9,686 bases of DNA, taken from the NCBI GenBank assembly GCA_964230195.1, contig CAXRGH010000190.1:1-9686 (forward strand). The letters are read 5' to 3'. The notes beneath the pieces were generated by a model. That model saw nothing but the letters and a program-made list of their open reading frames with translations. It did no database searches and was not told the DNA's origin. Position numbers and translations under genes: made by a program. The DNA is from CAXRGH01 sp964230195. Its GTDB lineage: Bacteria; Pseudomonadota; Gammaproteobacteria; Enterobacterales; Alteromonadaceae. Of the stretch, positions 6,976 through 9,686 are shown one piece after another (within the stretch, counting starts at the first letter, position 1; every line of letters starts with the position of its first letter).

Positions 6976-7000
6976 TTGAAGTGGCCTCAATGCCGCTCAA
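6976..7000. terminator. Imperfect hairpin after the DUF3530 gene
   Basis: TTGAAGTGGC (6976-6985) can pair with GCCGCTCAA (6992-7000) with one bulged A and one G-U pair, leaving a six-base loop. It lies 30 bases past the stop of the leftward DUF3530 gene, where a transcript end would be expected. In the leftward RNA it is followed by GUUAUUAC rather than a clean U-run, so efficient intrinsic termination is doubtful and the next gene may be read through. Confidence 0.3.
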
Positions 7001-7030
7001 TAATCGTCATGATTTGGGGCGTGATTAAGG

Positions 7031-8026
7031 TCACCAGTTCATATGACGAGTCCAGTTTTTGATGTGATAAGTGAGTTCCGCTGGATACAAATGATTGTAG
7101 GTTGATAGATTGATCTCCCTGTGCCTGAAATACAGTTTTCTCGCTCGTTTTAAAGCACGTTGGCGATCTGACTTGCTTTTGTTTGCCCAATGGTTTTGAG
7201 AAGCGTGATCAATCATTAGCAGCGGTGCCAGTATCCCACCAAGATTATTACTGATTTGTTGATTGAGTTCACCTTGAGGCCAGAAAGGAGCCACTAAAAC
7301 AACACCGTCTGGTGCAGTAATTTTTTGTTCGGATAGTATCTGAGAAAGCCATGCCGCTGATGTTCCCTCGGCAATAAAAAGAACAAACCCTGGATATTCA
7401 TCAGTCAATGGCAGTAGTGTCTTGACTAATTCAGCCATCTTTTCGGATTGCTCTTGAAAGACCGTTTGCGTAATGATGTTTTCAATGCGAGTGACTTCTG
7501 TGACGGCAGCAGTTGGTGTGGCATTTGTCACACTTGAGGTCGCTTCGTTTGTTTCAGATGTTTCGGTCAATTTTTCCGATTCTGATTGATTTTCAGTTGT
7601 CTCTGTTGATGTATCAGGGGTTGATATTTCCGCCATTGAGGTAGTATTTTTCCCTGCTTCCTTTTGGCGGTGTTCTGATGTTTGTGTGATTTTCAGAGGA
7701 TGGGAGGGGACTTCAACTCGTAAGCTTGCCCAACCCGACTCTGCGAGTGATGGCGCAATCCCACCCACATGCTGTTGACTCGAACTCGTAGTGTTGGGTG
7801 GCGACAATATGATTGCTACACCTTGCGTGAATGCCTGACTACTCTGTTGTTTAATAACGGTAACCACTTTGCCATCCAGCTCTATCTCCACATTGGTTGT
7901 TGATGGATTGATTTGACTTGTATCTTGCGCAAATACTGAATACGACGAGAATGGCAGCAGGATGATTGCACCAATGCAAGCGCGTAGCGTATGTCTTTTT
8001 TTCAATGCGGTGATTGACCAATGCAT
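7031..8026 (-). CDS. Secreted DUF3530 family protein with Thr/Ser/Glu-rich insertion
   Basis: This encodes 331 residues from ATG 8026. The N-terminus is a typical signal peptide: basic KKRH, hydrophobic ACIGAIILLPF, and probable cleavage after SVFA before QDTS (about residue 33). It is therefore probably periplasmic. The mature part fits the DUF3530 pattern, an alpha/beta-hydrolase-like fold: QGVAIILSPP, then GWASLRVEVP, then FVLFIAEGTSAAWL, DGVVLVAPFWP and LLMIDHAS. The nucleophile elbow is not canonical (EGTSA instead of GxSxG), so hydrolase activity is uncertain. Residues about 110-180 are low complexity, dominated by Thr, Ser and Glu, and look like a flexible insertion between core strands. 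The frame opens at TTG 8065, but that start would add 13 polar residues before the signal peptide and has no ribosome site, so I prefer the ATG. It lies 45 bases downstream of the MAPEG gene on the same strand and is probably co-transcribed with it. Confidence 0.82.
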   Translation of the reverse strand: MHWSITALKKRHTLRACIGAIILLPFSSYSVFAQDTSQINPSTTNVEIELDGKVVTVIKQQSSQAFTQGVAIILSPPNTTSSSQQHVGGIAPSLAESGWASLRVEVPSHPLKITQTSEHRQKEAGKNTTSMAEISTPDTSTETTENQSESEKLTETSETNEATSSVTNATPTAAVTEVTRIENIITQTVFQEQSEKMAELVKTLLPLTDEYPGFVLFIAEGTSAAWLSQILSEQKITAPDGVVLVAPFWPQGELNQQISNNLGGILAPLLMIDHASQNHWANKSKSDRQRALKRARKLYFRHREINLSTYNHLYPAELTYHIKNWTRHMNW

Positions 8027-8071
8027 ATTGAGAAAGCTTTTTTCAGTCCCTGTTGATACGAACAAACTAGT

Positions 8072-8455
8072 CTAAATCAGCCTAATTAACAAGCCAATGG
8101 AAGCTCCAAAACCAATGAACCAGAAAATAGAACGTAATATGTCTAAGTTCAGCCAGTACATAAATAGATAGCCAACACGAGCAATGACGAAACTGACGGC
8201 CATATAGATTGCCGTTGTTGAGATGTCATCGAGCGCAATAGTCGCTAAAACCCCTGGTGCGAACATAGCGAGGGCTTCAAAACTGTTCTCATGAGCTGCT
8301 TTTGCACGCAGTCCAAAGCCCTGAAGGGATTGTTGTTGGACGCGCGGTAGTTTGTTGTCGTAGCCACCAGCTCTCGCCATTGCAACAGCAAGTGGCCCTT
8401 TACTGAGAATAGGAAGAAGCACGGCTATTAATAAGCAAGTGAGTAAAATTGTCAC
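8072..8455 (-). CDS. MAPEG family membrane protein
   Basis: This encodes 127 residues with four hydrophobic spans (about 2-18, 61-75, 78-99 and 106-126). MAPEG proteins (eicosanoid and glutathione metabolism family) are small four-helix membrane proteins. This one shows the expected features: a polar loop after the first span with RVQQQSLQGFGLRAKAAHENSFEAL (split here as RVQQQSLQGF and RAKAAHENSFEAL), and the R-x-G-Y pattern (ARVGYLFMYW, about 91-100). The AHENSFEAL segment is the most typical. Bacterial members are mostly uncharacterised, and a glutathione-linked detoxification role is only a family-based guess. The start is GTG 8455, preceded in the message by AAAGAGAAAAAAC, which provides a GAG ribosome site at good distance. 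It is the first gene of a leftward unit with the DUF3530 gene and shares the 8456-8593 region with the divergent PLP enzyme. Confidence 0.9.
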   Translation of the reverse strand: MTILLTCLLIAVLLPILSKGPLAVAMARAGGYDNKLPRVQQQSLQGFGLRAKAAHENSFEALAMFAPGVLATIALDDISTTAIYMAVSFVIARVGYLFMYWLNLDILRSIFWFIGFGASIGLLIRLI

Positions 8456-8593
8456 GTTTTTTCTCTTTAATTAGTTGAGACTACACGTGTTATAACATTG
8501 TCGTTTACCAGTGGGCAATAGAAACTCACATCGTTGACCTGCAGTGTCGTAATTGCTTGTTGCGATAGCGTTACTCAAGTAAGCTAACAAACT
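8456..8593. promoter_or_regulatory. Divergent promoter region between MAPEG and PLP-enzyme genes
   Basis: These 138 bases lie between two outward-facing genes, so they must hold both promoters. Two adjacent short palindromes, ACACGTGT and GTTATAAC, overlap in ACTACACGTGTTATAACATT near 8483-8500. In the leftward direction this gives a TATAAC -10-like hexamer about 40 bases before GTG 8455. For the rightward gene TTGACC at 8534-8539 resembles a -35 element, but no good -10 follows at 16-18 bases. No recognised riboswitch or operator is visible. Confidence 0.4.
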
Positions 8594-9526
8594 ATGAAAT
8601 CACAGAATATCAACCCTTCGCCTGCGGCATTGGCAACTGATTTGAAACTATCGTTGCCTTCCCCACTGCATGAATTTCAGCCTAACTGGAATAATCCAAA
8701 TCATTGTCAGCTGTACATCAAGAGAGACGATCTTATTCATGGCATTATCTCGGGCAACAAATGGCGTAAATTAAGCCATCAGCTAGCTCATGTAGTATCA
8801 CAGGGTTATCGCGGTATCGTAAGCTTTGGCGGAATGCACTCCAATCACTTGCATGCACTCAGTTACTGTTGTTACAAATTAGGCATCCCGTTGACTGCGA
8901 TAGTGCGGGGCCACTCAAGCGCTCCGAGTACCCCAACAATGGATGATATGAGGCAATGGAATACGCAAATTGAGTTGGTTGATCGTTTGACGTACAAGAT
9001 GCGAAGCAATCACGAATACTGCCGTGAACTGCTGCAAAAGTTTCCTGATCATCACTTGATCCCAGAAGGAGGAAGTCATGAACTTGCCATTGACGGTGTT
9101 TCTGAGATCATGGATGAGATAATCATCGGGCTGTCCCACACGCCTGATTATGTCATCTGTCCTGTTGGAAGCGGGGGCACATTGGCTGGTTTAGTGTCTA
9201 GCAATACTTCCACTCATTGTCTTGGTATTGCCGTTTTAAAAGGGGAGGGCTACCTTGAGGAGGCAGTTAGCACCCTTCTAACTAAAAACTCGTGCAACTC
9301 AGAATGGTTAATAAATCATGATTATCATTTTGGTGGATACGGTAAGCGCCCAGACGAACTACAAACATTTTGTGATGAATCGCTGTCTAGCTTAAATCTG
9401 CGGATTGAGCCAACCTACTCGGGTAAACTGTTTTACGCCACTCGTGAACTACTAGCACAAGGTTATTTCAAGAAGAATAGCCGTATCGTCTTGTTGCACA
9501 CTGGTGGTTTACAAGGCGCTAGATAG
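8594..9526 (+). CDS. PLP-dependent enzyme, ACC deaminase/D-cysteine desulfhydrase family
   Basis: This is a cytosolic fold-type II PLP enzyme of 310 residues, slightly shorter than the usual 330-340. Lys56 in SGNKWRKL is the expected Schiff-base lysine. GGMHSNHLHA (79-88) supplies Ser83 and Asn84 near the cofactor and substrate. GSGGT (192-196) is the phosphate-binding loop. EPTYSGK (272-278) provides the active-site tyrosine, and HTGG (302-305) closes the cofactor pocket. Characterised relatives deaminate 1-aminocyclopropane-1-carboxylate or desulfhydrate D-cysteine. Those have SNHxRQ where this protein has SNHLHA, a subgroup difference that makes the substrate uncertain. ATG 8594 gives a normal N-terminus, though the ribosome site (AAGTAAG) is weak. 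The gene is divergent from the MAPEG gene and its stop lies 3 bases from the stop of the convergent DUF192 gene. Confidence 0.92.
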   Translation: MKSQNINPSPAALATDLKLSLPSPLHEFQPNWNNPNHCQLYIKRDDLIHGIISGNKWRKLSHQLAHVVSQGYRGIVSFGGMHSNHLHALSYCCYKLGIPLTAIVRGHSSAPSTPTMDDMRQWNTQIELVDRLTYKMRSNHEYCRELLQKFPDHHLIPEGGSHELAIDGVSEIMDEIIIGLSHTPDYVICPVGSGGTLAGLVSSNTSTHCLGIAVLKGEGYLEEAVSTLLTKNSCNSEWLINHDYHFGGYGKRPDELQTFCDESLSSLNLRIEPTYSGKLFYATRELLAQGYFKKNSRIVLLHTGGLQGAR

Positions 9527-9529
9527 TCC

Positions 9530-9686
9530 TCATTTGCGAATAGCGAGGCTATCACCCACAGACCACTGATTGGTCTCAAACCACCCGCGATTCATTTCTA
9601 ATGCGTATTTGACCCCAGGCGGTGACTTCACACTTTGTTCTGAAAGTGGCTCTAATGCTGCAATCATTACAATTTTGCCTGATGCG
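9530..9686 (-). CDS. C-terminal part of a DUF192 family protein (cut by window edge)
   Basis: The leftward frame enters from the right edge and ends at TGA (9530-9532), giving 51 residues. They begin ASGKIVMIAALEPLSEQS, then PPGVKYALEMNRGW (about 22-35) and a final VGDSLAIRK. The YALEMNRGWF..N....GD pattern is the conserved C-terminal signature of DUF192 (PF02643), small beta-rich proteins of about 140-170 residues, often exported, whose function is not known. The start and any signal peptide lie beyond the window. It is convergent with the PLP-enzyme gene with a 3-base gap, too short for a separate terminator. Confidence 0.88.
   Translation of the reverse strand, partial: ASGKIVMIAALEPLSEQSVKSPPGVKYALEMNRGWFETNQWSVGDSLAIRK

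Noticed and set aside
6987..7190. A 67-codon - strand frame overlapping the end of the DUF3530 gene.
   Set aside because: It overlaps the DUF3530 C-terminus in another frame, has no domain and no ribosome site, and is a shadow frame.
1..9686. CRISPR arrays, tRNA or rRNA genes, insertion sequences and toxin-antitoxin pairs.
   Set aside because: I saw no regularly spaced repeats, no cloverleaf or rRNA-like segment, no transposase or integrase frame, and no recognisable toxin-antitoxin pair.

Overview
The window looks like chromosomal DNA of a free-living, probably marine or aquatic gammaproteobacterium. The CvaB-type exporter, the PAS-GGDEF protein, the REC-CheC fusion, the AmpG-like permease and the DUF3530/MAPEG/DUF192 neighbours together resemble Shewanella, Vibrio or Alteromonas relatives. 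The genus cannot be fixed from the sequence alone. Base composition is moderate to AT-rich, and the first 2.7 kb is visibly more AT-rich than the rest.

Left part (1-2721, + strand): a tightly spaced row of three genes. These are the C-terminal end of an unrecognised membrane protein, a 103-residue membrane protein with a two-CxxC zinc-ribbon-like head, and a complete 721-residue peptidase-containing ABC transporter of the CvaB/RaxB type (C39 protease, six-helix membrane domain, ATPase). The transporter should cut a double-glycine leader from a small peptide and export it. No cargo peptide and no HlyD-type adaptor is visible in the window, so both would have to lie to the left or elsewhere. 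The two small membrane proteins are candidates for immunity or accessory roles, but this is inference only. A 386-base non-coding stretch (2722-3107) with an 18-bp perfect palindrome separates this block from the next one and may mark the edge of an accessory insertion.

Middle part (3108-5110, + strand): a two-gene signalling operon with a 2-nt gap. The first gene is a response regulator whose receiver domain is fused to a CheC-like phosphatase domain with two recognisable active-site helices. The second is a soluble PAS-GGDEF diguanylate cyclase with intact active and inhibitory sites. The natural reading is phosphorylation-linked control of c-di-GMP, with the CheC domain limiting the lifetime of the phospho-signal.

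Right part (5127-8455, - strand): an AmpG-like muropeptide permease convergent with the cyclase, an unrecognised 125-residue soluble protein, a secreted DUF3530 protein with a Thr/Ser/Glu-rich insertion, and a MAPEG-family membrane protein. A 138-bp divergent promoter region (8456-8593) then leads rightward into a PLP enzyme of the ACC deaminase/D-cysteine desulfhydrase family (8594-9526). This meets, tail to tail, the C-terminal part of a DUF192 protein that runs off the right edge. These look like ordinary chromosomal genes. The least routine content is the exporter cassette on the left and the REC-CheC fusion in the middle.
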